Positions 1 to 7,554 of a stretch of DNA of 63,047 bases are shown here, one piece after another. Made by a program: the position numbers and the translations under genes. This DNA is from Verrucomicrobiota bacterium (lineage in GTDB: Bacteria; Verrucomicrobiota; Verrucomicrobiia; Verrucomicrobiales; DEV007), in contig JAHDID010000031.1 in NCBI GenBank assembly GCA_020630975.1, forward strand, positions 1 to 63,047, given 5' to 3'. Within the stretch, counting starts at the first letter, position 1. Each line of letters opens with the position of its first letter. Under the pieces are notes generated by a model that was not told where the DNA came from, did no database searches, and saw nothing but the letters and a program-made list of their open reading frames with translations.

Positions 1-96
1 CAGTGATAAAAGGATCTGCCCGACCCTAGGATTCTGTTTGTGTTCATGATTGGAGGTTAGCGAGTTACGGCGGGATTTGCAAGGTTGTTTTTATTA

Positions 97-117
97 AAAG
101 CCTGCATTATATAATTC
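97..117. repeat. module-border direct repeat, copy 1
   Basis: First of three copies of a sequence reading approximately AAGCCTGCMTTRTAWAAT, all in the same orientation (others at 1004 and 2797). It lies at the left edge of the GC-rich non-coding block. The three copies delimit two modules of about 0.9 kb and 1.8 kb. The match is seen directly; a role in recombination is inference. Confidence 0.6.
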
Positions 118-958
118 GACCCATTTGATCAAAATGGGTGCGGCTCCGCCGCTACCCATGGGTGCCCTTGGCCAGCGGAGGGCGGCGGGGTCAAGCGATC
201 CCGCAAGAGCGTAGCGACGAGGACAGCGATTGACGCTGACGACCGTAGCTGGCCTGTGCGAGCGTGCGATGATGGTTGCCAACCTGTGGGTTCCCGAAGC
301 ACCTCTTGGCGCGCTGCCTTCGTGCGGGTGGCGTGGAGGCAGTGAGCTGGTAGTAGTGGGCCTTTCGGCCCCACTGCTGCTAGCTCTCTGCCGGAGCGGT
401 GGTGGGCCGGAGCATGGAGCCAGTGCCTTCCCGAGCGAAGGCTGGAGCGGTGGCACGGTGTGCTGAGGGCGTAGCGGAGCGGAGTGCGGGGAGGCGCATG
501 CCGTCTGGGCGTTAGCCCAAAAGGCACCCTCAACACACGGTGCCGCCGCGGAGGCCGTAGCCGACATTTCCCCGACCGTTAGGGAGGCTGGATGATTGTA
601 CCCGAAGCCTATCAGCGGGCGATAGCCCAGCAAAACTGCTGGGTAGCGCAGGATGGAGAGTGGGCACCCACATTCCAACCGCCGACAGGCGCAAGTTGGC
701 GCGCCACCGCCCACTCGACATTCCGGAGCAGTTAGAGGGTGAGCCAGGCTGGTTCCGTGCTGATAAGCCGGACCAGGCTGGCGGTTCGGCGGGCGGCTGG
801 GCGTTAGCCCAGGAGAAGCACGCCGACACCCGGAACCTACCCTAACGACTCGGCCCTTGCGCTTGCGTTACAGGGTGACCGTTAGGGAACGTGACCCGGG
901 TAATCCAATTGCGGCCAAGAAGCGACCCTAACATTACCAAATGTCAAATGAGATGTCC
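118..958. other. GC-rich, hairpin-rich region without a convincing gene
   Basis: About 840 bases much richer in GC than the Rhs tip that follows. Open frames exist on both strands, but their translations are proline/arginine/alanine-rich and overlap one another in several frames, as expected of non-coding GC-rich DNA. There are three near-perfect short hairpins of the form GGGCGWTAGCCC (506-519, 617-628, 797-812) and a longer imperfect hairpin around 347-382 with a TTTCGG-type loop. GTTAGGG or CCCTAAC also recurs (about 579, 840, 881, 925). It may be a palindromic mobile element remnant or a structured RNA; I recognise neither. Confidence 0.5.
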
Positions 959-991
959 TGACCCCTGTTTTGCACTGACCCCTGTTTTGCA
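959..991. repeat. 16 bp tandem direct repeat (two copies)
   Basis: Two adjacent copies of CTGACCCCTGTTTTGCA begin at 959 and 975. They sit between the GC-rich block and the second border repeat. No transposase gene is visible next to them. They could be the scar of an excised element. Confidence 0.7.
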
Positions 992-1003
992 CCAGACGGA
1001 ACC

Positions 1004-1025
1004 AAAGCCTGCCTTATAAAATTTA
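1004..1025. repeat. module-border direct repeat, copy 2
   Basis: Second copy of the AAGCCTGC(C/A)TTRTAAAAT repeat, five bases beyond the stop codon of the small secreted protein at 1030-1425. With copy 3 it brackets the Rhs remnant and its companion gene as a direct repeat. Confidence 0.6.
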
Positions 1026-1029
1026 CTGA

Positions 1030-1425
1030 CTAATTGTGAGAAATAAACGGAACTCTTCCATTCGGGAGAACCGGCACAATAATACTGGGAGAATAAATTC
1101 CATTCTCGGTAATCTTGTAAAATTCAATCTCAAATAACCAAGAACTATTGTATGTGGTAACTAGCCTAATAGACCGCAATTTCAGCTCTCTATCAAGTTT
1201 CCTTTGATTTAAAAAAAGAAGGGCCGCCTTTACTGCACCTTCTGTGTTCGCTGCAATATCCTCAAATTTTTTAGGAAGAAGATCAATATCACTATCATTC
1301 AAACAAAATACAAGACTTGTGCCATCTACCATAGTTGAGCGGTTGTATCGAATTACACTCTCTTCGGCTTCAACTCCCGATGATATGAGAACATAAATAA
1401 TTATAAATTTAAACACATTAATCAT
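1030..1425 (-). CDS. small exported protein, candidate Rhs-tip immunity protein
   Basis: This encodes 131 residues. The ATG at 1425 is chosen because GGAG lies eight bases upstream on the coding strand; an in-frame ATG ten codons earlier lacks such a site and overlaps the Rhs stop. The N-terminus (MINVFKFIIIYVLISS) is a hydrophobic signal peptide or anchor ending near VEAEE. The rest is a soluble domain with no family I recognise. The gene begins 16 bases after the stop codon of the Rhs fragment, is on the same strand, and is clearly AT-rich. That is the usual position for an immunity gene of a polymorphic Rhs toxin. Its export signal would fit a toxin acting in the periplasm or envelope. Immunity function is inference from position only. 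Confidence 0.6.
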   Translation of the reverse strand: MINVFKFIIIYVLISSGVEAEESVIRYNRSTMVDGTSLVFCLNDSDIDLLPKKFEDIAANTEGAVKAALLFLNQRKLDRELKLRSIRLVTTYNSSWLFEIEFYKITENGIYSPSIIVPVLPNGRVPFISHN

Positions 1426-1441
1426 TTCTAACACTCCTAGC

Positions 1442-2794
1442 CTAATAAGAAACATTCGATGGGCTATCCTCGGTACAGCAATCCCATTCGACTGTTACTT
1501 TCCGAGACCCTGAATCAAATGCTTTCGACGCATCTCCCCAGAACCAAGGTTCCGACGTTGTAGACATTAATCTTCCAGCTGAAGGGTGCCCCCCTTTGCT
1601 CCAACTGCTGTCGTTTCTACGAGGGCCGCATGCCAAGTCTCCATTGTCGTTAAGGTAAGCAATGTCACATCTTTTGTACACCCTAATATTTCCTTCAAAT
1701 TCTATTTTGCCCTTAGAGCAACCAAAAGCAGCAGATCCTGAGCCATCTATTACAGACCCAAAATGACCTAATCTTGGCCAATATTCCCAGTAATCTTCAT
1801 CGAATTCTGTTATCTTCTCAACTGAATTACAAGGTTCGACCTTGCCTGTAATCTTTACTTCTTGGACGGTATAGGTTCTTTCTGGAATTGCACTCCAAGA
1901 AAATTCAATTTCAACGTAATGCTCGCCACAGTTCCCCTTTGAAATGAGATTGTAATTAACGGTTAACATGCCCAAATAGTCCCACTTTCCAGCTGGGTTA
2001 TTCCCCAAGAACCCATACAAATTAACCCCACCACTTTCCTCGAACGGATCCCGGCTAGGCCATCGCCCGGTTTGCGGATCGTAGTAACGAAAGCCGTAAT
2101 ATAACCATCCATTCTCTTCCTCGGACGGCTTGGTGGAGAAGCGCCATTCATTTTGCTCCGACTCAATGCCTACATGATCAGACACGTTGCCGAACGCATC
2201 ATATTGATACGCGGCCATAACATCTGAGGATTGATTGAGCATCTGACCGATATTCCCGTTGGCATCATAACACGGGTAGCGGTGCTCGTCACCATTTTTT
2301 GTGATAGCAAGGAGTCCGCCGACACCGCCTGCGCCCTGGAGGGTGCCGCTTAGGTCGCGGCCCCAGGTGAAAAAGCTGTAGGCTTTTTCACTGAGTGGGG
2401 GAGTGGAGGAGTTGGGAGGGGGGGAGGCTGATGGGCTTTGCTGCTGGTTTGATTCGACTGAAGTCGAATCTACGAGATGGTCAATTTCGGCGAGAAGGTT
2501 CCATGAGTCGTATATATAGGTGATGTCTGCGGTAGGTAGCCAAGCCCCGCTAGAGTCTGAACGATAGCTTTGCTTGGTGGTTCGGCGGCCTTGGTGACCA
2601 TAAGTGTATTCGGTTTTTGTGGAGCCGTCTTTGGCTTGTGCACGTATGAGACGGTTCTCATGGTTCCAGGTGTAGTGACGGGTATGATCCCTGAGAAGGT
2701 TGCCGTCGGCATCGTGGGTTGGATTCTCACGCAGAGGCGCGGAGACGCGGAGATCTAGTTGGGTGTACTGGTTCAGGTGGTTGTTTGTTCTTGT
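1442..2794 (-). pseudogene. 5'-truncated Rhs/YD-repeat protein, C-terminal core and tip
   Basis: The frame is open from 2794 down to the stop at 1442 (about 450 codons), but no start codon lies at the correct place. The upstream end is a stop codon at 2795-2797 that coincides with a border repeat. The translation starts with a typical Rhs motif (NHLNQYTQ), continues with YD repeats (DADGNLLRDHTRHYTWNHEN, TYGHQGRRT, YDSWNLL) and ends the core with DPQTGRWPSRDPFEESGG followed by NLYGFLGNNP. After the core, about 175 residues form a tip (roughly 1442-1970) with a different, AT-rich composition and seven or more cysteines. The first ATG inside the frame (2242) would give only 266 residues. It is probably a displaced C-terminal fragment kept as a reserve or relic of an Rhs toxin. 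I do not recognise the activity of the tip. Confidence 0.8.
2729..2756. repeat. short GC-rich repeat embedded in the Rhs frame
   Basis: The stretch GCAGAGGCGCGGAGACGCGG is internally repetitive (GCAGAGGC / GCGGAGAC / GCGGAGATC) and is read in frame as LRVSAPLREN within the Rhs remnant. Similar strings are common intergenic repeats in other bacteria, as far as I recall. Its presence between the LNQY motif and the DADGN motif of the Rhs core suggests an in-frame insertion. Confidence 0.4.
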
Positions 2795-2796
2795 TT

Positions 2797-2818
2797 ATAA
2801 GCCTGCATTGTAAAATCC
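2797..2818. repeat. module-border direct repeat, copy 3
   Basis: Third copy, TATAAGCCTGCATTGTAAAA, starting at the stop codon that closes the Rhs frame on its upstream side. The Rhs homology therefore ends at this repeat. The following 100 bases to the VOC gene hold no recognisable feature. Confidence 0.6.
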
Positions 2819-2921
2819 TTCGCTGGCAGTTGAGCTAAAGCCAGGTCAAAAGCGCTCTGTGAAGGTGGATCAGCTGACAGGGCAGAACTAGTTGAGCTCG
2901 TCACATAATAAATCAACTATC

Positions 2922-3281
2922 TCAACTGGGTGATTGGAATAAGTTAAACTTGACCCCGAATGGGTCTTCTACATAGCAACATCCTGGGCTGCCTTCCCAA
3001 AGAATCACCTGGCATCCTTTGGCTATTAATTCGGACCGAGCGACATCAACATCATCCACCAGCAATTCGAAAATAGGACCGATAATCTTATTTCCAGAAT
3101 CGTCCAATAAAGGAGGGTCAATGAATACCCTAGCATCTCCAAAAGGAATCTTTGAAGACTCATTCGGATTTTGTGGAAGTTGCATTAGGGACCTGTAAAA
3201 GTTCTTTGCTTCTTCCGGATTGTCGGTGTGAATAGCTATGTTCCGAGACGGTTTCATTTCTTTTATTCTATAAATTTCCAC
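2922..3281 (-). CDS. VOC (glyoxalase/bleomycin-resistance) family protein
   Basis: This encodes 119 residues, one VOC module of two babbab halves. Recognisable elements are the first strand and helix (NIAIHTDNPEEAKNFYRSL), the central FELLVDDVDVARSELIAKG and the closing YVEDPFGVKFNLF. Family members bind a metal and act on small molecules (lyases, dioxygenases, resistance proteins). Here the usual final glutamate ligand after DPFG is not obvious, so a metal-free or divergent role is possible and the substrate cannot be predicted. The frame starts at a GTG (3281); an ATG at 3257 (MKPSRN) is the alternative and would still contain the whole fold. It lies four bases downstream of the RDD gene on the same strand. 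Base composition is more AT-rich than in the core genes to the right. Confidence 0.75.
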   Translation of the reverse strand: MEIYRIKEMKPSRNIAIHTDNPEEAKNFYRSLMQLPQNPNESSKIPFGDARVFIDPPLLDDSGNKIIGPIFELLVDDVDVARSELIAKGCQVILWEGSPGCCYVEDPFGVKFNLFQSPS

Positions 3282-3285
3282 CCAT

Positions 3286-3840
3286 CTATCTAGGGCTACT
3301 ATCAGATGCTATTTTCATCTTACTCTGTTCTCTGACATTGATAACGTAGGTCTTTGCAATGGAATCGTGCCATCCTCTTGTCTCTGAGCCAAGGAAACTA
3401 AATGCCTCGAAGGGTATGAACCGACAAAAGGTTCGCCCGAAAATCTGCCCAACAGAAGCTTTTCTGCCGTGTTGGTTTACGACTCGTGTGCCACAAGCCA
3501 GTTTGCCGATCGTTCTTCCAAACGCGGCTTCCATGATGATGTAGTAGCCGATGTATATGGGAAACGCGATGACATACCCACCGCCCTCTGAACTAATGAA
3601 TTCGAGCATTTTTTCGCTACCAATCAACATGGCGATGATTGCCAAGATCATGCCGCCTATCATAGAGAGGCCGAGGTAGATCACGTAGTCGAGCAGAAGA
3701 GTAAGAACCCTGACGCCAGCTCCGGCGGTGTAGGGCTTTCCATCTCGGTCGAGTAGCGAGAGTTGTTTTTCGGCAGACTTAGAAGAACCCAAGGCTGATT
3801 GCGGCGTTTGGTACAGGTTTTTGTCTTCCGTTGGTGACAT
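3286..3840 (-). CDS. RDD-family membrane protein
   Basis: This encodes 184 residues from the ATG at 3840 (MSPTEDKNLYQTPQ); a longer open frame to 4071 runs into the aroG start region on the other strand and is low-complexity. After a hydrophilic N-terminus come two long hydrophobic stretches, around VRVLTLLLDYVIYLGLSMIG and YVIAFPIYIGYYIIMEAAFG. The second leads into the family motif RTIGKLACGTRVV and the charged tail (RTFCRFIPFEAFSF). These are hallmarks of the RDD domain, with a conserved Arg and Asp in the first helix. Members are small inner-membrane proteins of poorly known role; some have been linked to ion transport. It is co-directional with the VOC gene. Confidence 0.8.
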   Translation of the reverse strand: MSPTEDKNLYQTPQSALGSSKSAEKQLSLLDRDGKPYTAGAGVRVLTLLLDYVIYLGLSMIGGMILAIIAMLIGSEKMLEFISSEGGGYVIAFPIYIGYYIIMEAAFGRTIGKLACGTRVVNQHGRKASVGQIFGRTFCRFIPFEAFSFLGSETRGWHDSIAKTYVINVREQSKMKIASDSSPR

Positions 3841-4027
3841 AAGTCTTAGAGTTAGCGGACTGGGAGCTTTGGCACAATCTATAAAATAGTAAGTTTGGAG
3901 CTTGAGGCGTTGGTTACGGATTGGAATTGAGGATTGGGAGCTCCCTGGCCTTAAAGCATGGTTTTCACAGATTTTTCTTTGAGGCATTGGCAGTTGGCGC
4001 GTTATTGAGCGCGTTACAGACCTGTTT

Positions 4028-5104
4028 ATGAAATCTCTTCCGACCGACGACCTTAGAATCGATAATCTCACTCAACTAATCGCCCCTGTGGTGTTGATGG
4101 AAAAGGTGTCGCTGTCTAGCTCAGCAGCTGAGCTGGTGGCCACTGCACGGGGTGAGGTGGAGTCGGTCCTGTCTGGCGACGATGATCGACTGCTGGCTAT
4201 CGTCGGGCCTTGCTCGATCCACGATATCAAAGCGGCCAAGGAGTATGCGGAGCGATTGAAGGGACTGGCGGAGAAGGTCGACAAGGATGTACTGCTGGTG
4301 ATGCGTGTCTACTTCGAGAAGCCGCGGACGACGGTGGGGTGGAAGGGTTTGATCAACGATCCTTATCAGAATGAGACTTATCAGATAAACGATGGCCTGG
4401 AGATCGCCCGTCAGTTGCTGATCGATCTGGCAGAGATGGGCGTGCCAGCGGGCACGGAGTTTCTCGATACCATCAGCCCGCAGTATATCGCAGATGCGGT
4501 GGTGTGGGGGGCTATCGGGGCCCGGACGACTGAGAGCCAGGTGCACCGAGAGCTAGCATCGGGTCTGAGTATGCCGGTGGGTTTTAAGAACGGCACTGGC
4601 GGAAATTATCAGATCGCGATCGATGCGGTACAGGCTGCCCAGCAGCCACATCGCTTTCTCTCTGTGACCAAGGCTGGCGACTCCGCGATCGTCGCGACCA
4701 AGGGCAATGAGAGTTGCCACTTGATCTTGCGCGGAGGCAAGAATACAGGGCCGAATTTCGATGAAGAAAGCGTGACTGAAGTGAAGCGTGCTCTGGAGGA
4801 TCGTGGGCTAGACCCGGCGTTGATGATCGACTGCTCGCATGCAAACAGCGGCAAGGACTATCGACAGCAGCCAGCGGTGTGCGAGACGATCGCTGCACAG
4901 GTGGCGTGTGGAGATAGCTCGATCCGCGCGGTGATGATCGAGAGTCACCTGAATGAGGGTAACCAGAAGGGTTCGCCGGATCTCGATAGTCTCGAGTATG
5001 GAGTGAGTGTGACCGATGCCTGCGTGGGCTGGGATACGACAGTGGAGATGGTCGAGGGGCTGGCTGAGGCTGTGCGCAAACGTCGGGCGACGTTTTTGGC
5101 GTAA
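4028..5104 (+). CDS. aroG: 3-deoxy-7-phosphoheptulonate (DAHP) synthase, class I
   Basis: This encodes 358 residues, the usual length for the Phe/Tyr/Trp-regulated class I DAHP synthases of enterobacterial type (about 350). The enzyme condenses phosphoenolpyruvate and erythrose 4-phosphate, the first step of the shikimate pathway. Family blocks are present in order: GPCSIHD (PEP site), VMRVYFEKPRTTVGWKGL, INDPY, GTEFLDTISPQYIAD, WGAIGARTTESQVHRELASG, PVGFKNGT, FLSVTKAG, MIDCSHANSGKD, VMIESHLNEGNQ and SVTDACVGW. The metal ligands (Cys in GPCS, His in ESHL, Glu and Asp) are all in place. The N-terminal extension (DDLRIDNLTQLIAPVVLMEK) is the segment that carries the feedback-inhibition site in the E. 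coli enzymes. No clear ribosome binding site precedes the ATG. It is followed by a 74 bp tandem repeat array. Confidence 0.97.
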   Translation: MKSLPTDDLRIDNLTQLIAPVVLMEKVSLSSSAAELVATARGEVESVLSGDDDRLLAIVGPCSIHDIKAAKEYAERLKGLAEKVDKDVLLVMRVYFEKPRTTVGWKGLINDPYQNETYQINDGLEIARQLLIDLAEMGVPAGTEFLDTISPQYIADAVVWGAIGARTTESQVHRELASGLSMPVGFKNGTGGNYQIAIDAVQAAQQPHRFLSVTKAGDSAIVATKGNESCHLILRGGKNTGPNFDEESVTEVKRALEDRGLDPALMIDCSHANSGKDYRQQPAVCETIAAQVACGDSSIRAVMIESHLNEGNQKGSPDLDSLEYGVSVTDACVGWDTTVEMVEGLAEAVRKRRATFLA

Positions 5105-5106
5105 CT

Positions 5107-5398
5107 TTGGGTAGGTGGCTGGTGGGCTTTGTGGGGCACTCGCTGGACGCTCGCCGCCACATTCTCTTTTTGTCGTTGGCTTGGGTTGTGGCTGGTGGGC
5201 TTTGCGGTTCACTCGCTGGACGCTCGCCGCCACTTTCTCTTTTTGTCTTTGGCTTGGGTAGGTGGCTGGTGGGCTTTTGCGGGCTACTCGCTGGACGCTC
5301 GCTGCCACATTCTCTTTTTGTCGTTGGCTTGGGTTGTGGCTGGTGGGCTTTGTGGGTCACTCGCTGGACGCTCGCCGCCACGCGTTCTCTCTTTGGGG
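5107..5398. repeat. four-copy ~74 bp tandem repeat
   Basis: Four imperfect direct repeats with a period of 73-74 bases fill the gap between aroG and the next gene (anchor GCTGGTGGGC at 5118, 5191, 5265 and 5339). Each unit contains ACTCGCTGGACGCTCGCCGC, a run CTCTTTTTGTCG and GGCTTGGGT. Fragments of the ACTCGCT-GCTCGCCGCCA core also occur near 27590 and 46373. Open frames read across the array in several phases and are artefacts of the repeat. Confidence 0.85.
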
Positions 5399-5399
5399 T

Positions 5400-6470
5400 T
5401 TAGGCTCTGGCTTTTTGGTATTCAGCATTGACGGATTTTTCGTCTTGGTGGCCCATGATTAGGTCTGGGTTGTGGGGGAGTTTTCTGCACTCTAGGCCTG
5501 CATTGGCGAAGTGGGCATCGTGGATGAGGAGGCTGGATGCGATGCGGGACCAGACTTTGAATTCCAGAAACGTCTGATCGTAGCCATATTTGTTCGAAGG
5601 TCGATTGCCGAAAAATGCAGTGACTTCCTGGGCTAGGTCGAAATTGGCCATCGGGCGACCGCCCCACATGCCTGCTAGTATGAGATCGGTATGGAGGGGC
5701 GAATTACGGAGGATGTGGTAGTCGTAGTCGGAATCCTCCCACTCCCGAATAAGGGCGATTTCTGGATCCGACAGTCGGCAGTCGGCATCGCGGCAGACGA
5801 ATCTTTCACAGGTAGGGTCCTCGAGAACACGGAATCGACTGAAGTAATGGGGAATCGCAGCGCCGCTGTGGAGTACGGTCTCGGCACCCGCTGATATGAG
5901 CTGGTCTCGATAGGTCTCTGGCACATCCCTAGAAAGGTAAAAGCGGGCTTGCCAGTCTGGCATCCTCTCTCGCCATTGGAGGGCATTGATGACGGCCCCT
6001 TGGCAGTAGATGGGTTTATCGCCAAACAGCGAGAAAGCCGCGATCTTTTTGCTACCACCTGTGAGCAGTGGGTTCGGCTGTGTGCCGAGGGCCTGCATTT
6101 TTGATTGGATCAGATCATCTCCTAGGCGCACAGCCCCCGCATAGTCCCCCTGAAAGTGGCGGAGCTTAGATTTGAGCTCGATACAGGGTATGTCGATGCC
6201 ATTCTCCCGTGCATGGCGGTCTAGCCAGTTTTCGGCTTGTGCGTACTGCTTGGCATTGCTGAGCAGCTTGGCCACATGCAACGTGGAGAAATAATCAGAG
6301 CAACCGAGGTGTTGTTTGGCCAGCTCGATCGCTTCAGGCCATTGACGGCTCTGGCAGTAGGCATCGCACAGGCAGGCGGCTGTCTCTGTGGATGGAGGCA
6401 TGTGATGAGCGCGGATCTCCTGAATGACATCGGTGTAGTGGCCAGAGCGTAATTTTTCTCGAAAATTCAA
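5400..6470 (-). CDS. TPR-containing protein with glycosyltransferase-like C-terminal domain
   Basis: This encodes 356 residues. The first ~130 are helical tetratricopeptide-like repeats (YTDVIQEIRAHH, CDAYCQSRQWPEAIELAKQH, AKLLSNAKQYAQAENWLDRH, GDYAGAVRLGDDLI). From about residue 140 a catalytic-looking domain follows: IAAFSLFGDKPIYCQGAVIN, ARFYLSRDVPETYRDQL, then FVCRDADCRLSDPEIALIRE, a DxD-like acidic motif, and YHILRNSPLHTDLILAGMWG. This RDADxR...HxxRxxxxHxxxIxxGMWG arrangement recalls putative glycosyltransferases in capsule or glycan loci of other organisms. Donor and acceptor are unknown. There is no signal peptide, so a cytoplasmic role is likely. It is divergent from murI with 58 bases between them. 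Confidence 0.7.
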   Translation of the reverse strand: MNFREKLRSGHYTDVIQEIRAHHMPPSTETAACLCDAYCQSRQWPEAIELAKQHLGCSDYFSTLHVAKLLSNAKQYAQAENWLDRHARENGIDIPCIELKSKLRHFQGDYAGAVRLGDDLIQSKMQALGTQPNPLLTGGSKKIAAFSLFGDKPIYCQGAVINALQWRERMPDWQARFYLSRDVPETYRDQLISAGAETVLHSGAAIPHYFSRFRVLEDPTCERFVCRDADCRLSDPEIALIREWEDSDYDYHILRNSPLHTDLILAGMWGGRPMANFDLAQEVTAFFGNRPSNKYGYDQTFLEFKVWSRIASSLLIHDAHFANAGLECRKLPHNPDLIMGHQDEKSVNAEYQKARA

Positions 6471-6503
6471 AAGAGTGGGGTTGGGTACGGGGTGTTGCTG
6501 TTG

Positions 6504-6519
6504 GTTAACATAAGTTAAC
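6504..6519. promoter_or_regulatory. paired GTTAAC palindromes in a divergent promoter region
   Basis: The short gap between the divergent TPR gene and murI contains two palindromic GTTAAC hexamers spaced ten bases apart, centre to centre (6504-6509 and 6514-6519). They lie just upstream of a weak GGAA and the murI ATG. One helical turn of spacing suits an operator, but no regulator is evident. Confidence 0.3.
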
Positions 6520-6528
6520 TATTGGAAA

Positions 6529-7305
6529 ATGAAAATTGGGATCCTCGACTCTGGTGTAGGTGGGCTGTCGGTGCTGCGGGAGATCCGTAGGTTGCTGCCG
6601 GATATCGATATTCATTATCTGGGCGACTCAGCCTGGTGTCCGTATGGCTCGAAGTCGCCGGAACAGATCCGGCAGCGGGTCGGTCAGATTGTTGATTACC
6701 TGCTGGAGCTGGATGTCGAGCTGATCGTGATCGCTTGCAATTCCGCCACGATTCACGCCGTGGAGTGGCTGCGCACGGTTTATCCACAGCCTTTCGTAGG
6801 TATGGAGCCGGGTGTGAAGCCTGCCTGCAGCCTGACGCAGACGGGTGTGATCGGTGTGCTGGCTACTGAGGCATCGATAGCGGGTGAGAAATTTCTGCGC
6901 TTGGTCGACTCCACGGCTCAGGGCGTGAATGTGATCACCCAGCCATGCTCCAAGTTTGTCGAACTGGTCGAGGCTGGGCGACTCGAGGGTGAGGATGTGG
7001 CTGCTGCTATCGCCGAGTACACTGAGCCGATTCTATCTCGAGATGGTGATGTGTTGGTGCTCGGGTGCACGCACTATCCTTTTTTGAAGCCTGCGATTGT
7101 ATCAGCTGTGCCTGAGACGGTACAGATCGTCGATACCGGCGAGGCGGTGGCACGGCGGGTGCAGGATCTGCTGCCTGATGAGAGTGGGCAGGGATCGCTG
7201 GTGATCGAGACGACTGCGGATCGAGATGGGATGGAGCGACTGGTGGAGAAGCTGGTGCCGGAGTTGCTTGGTGAAAGTGGGGTAGGAAGGGCTGGTATAG
7301 GTTAG
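6529..7305 (+). CDS. murI: glutamate racemase
   Basis: This encodes 258 residues, normal for the family. The enzyme interconverts L- and D-glutamate without cofactor and supplies D-Glu for peptidoglycan. The N-terminus has the motif GILDSGVGGLSV with catalytic Asp7 and Ser8. The first catalytic cysteine is Cys70 (ACNSAT) and the second Cys180 followed by Thr-His (GCTHYPF). The usual GDxARxPYG loop reads GDSAWCPYG (32-40), so the common Arg is replaced by Trp and a Val or similar by Cys; a change of allosteric or substrate behaviour is possible. The ATG at 6529 is preceded by TTGGAAA. The last ~15 residues (GESGVGRAGIG) are probably disordered. Confidence 0.95.
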   Translation: MKIGILDSGVGGLSVLREIRRLLPDIDIHYLGDSAWCPYGSKSPEQIRQRVGQIVDYLLELDVELIVIACNSATIHAVEWLRTVYPQPFVGMEPGVKPACSLTQTGVIGVLATEASIAGEKFLRLVDSTAQGVNVITQPCSKFVELVEAGRLEGEDVAAAIAEYTEPILSRDGDVLVLGCTHYPFLKPAIVSAVPETVQIVDTGEAVARRVQDLLPDESGQGSLVIETTADRDGMERLVEKLVPELLGESGVGRAGIG

Positions 7306-7336
7306 CCGTCGTGGCGTGGGGTGCATAAACGTTTCT

Positions 7337-7440
7337 AGCCCCCCGCTGGGGGTGCAGCTTTTCTCCCGCAGTTATCCGGTGGCTGCGCTTTGCTTGCCAC
7401 CGGCTACAATATTTGAGTCCCTCCGGGACTGGAGGGGATC
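7337..7440. repeat. hairpin-rich intergenic repeat
   Basis: Downstream of murI three hairpins follow one another: CCCCC-GCT-GGGGG (about 7340-7352), CCGGTGGC...GCCACCGG (about 7376-7402) and AGTCCCTCCGGGACT (7416-7430). The order CCGGTGG-GCTGCGCT-CCACCGGCTA followed by GTCCCTCCGGGAC matches the right arm of the larger element at 50770-51045, so both belong to one dispersed family. The rest of the gap (7440-7554) shows nothing recognisable. Confidence 0.65.
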
Positions 7441-7554
7441 GTCAGGGTGATGAAACTCGACTAGTGATATGCTTTGTCTATATAGAGGTAGGAGAGCACA
7501 AAGGCTGTTGAGAAACGGGTTAGGCAACCCATTCTTAGAAAAGGCTGCGGCTCT

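Noticed and set aside
94-714. 206-codon open frame on the minus strand and companions in the GC-rich block
   Set aside because: Translation is Pro/Ala/Arg-rich, overlaps frames on both strands and has no family or start support. High GC makes long chance frames common.
840-887. CCCTAAC...GTTAGGG pair as an integron attC site
   Set aside because: Boxes match the R''/R' consensus only partly, the internal arms pair badly and no integrase or cassette array is visible.
2470-2730. 86-codon open frame on the minus strand
   Set aside because: It is an out-of-frame shadow of the Rhs core; the Rhs frame gives the YD motifs.
4121-4546. Minus-strand frames antisense to aroG (141 and 70 codons)
   Set aside because: Shadows of a gene with complete family motifs.
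4584-5381. 265-codon open frame on the minus strand over aroG and the 74 bp array
   Set aside because: It runs through the repeat array (repeated RPA-type segments) and through the antisense of aroG.
5107-5398. The tandem array as a CRISPR
   Set aside because: Units are contiguous without unique spacers and differ along their whole length; no cas gene is near.
5107-5462. Three overlapping + strand frames over the 74 bp array (98, 100 and 66 codons)
   Set aside because: Each frame is generated by the repeat itself and the translation is periodic in all phases.
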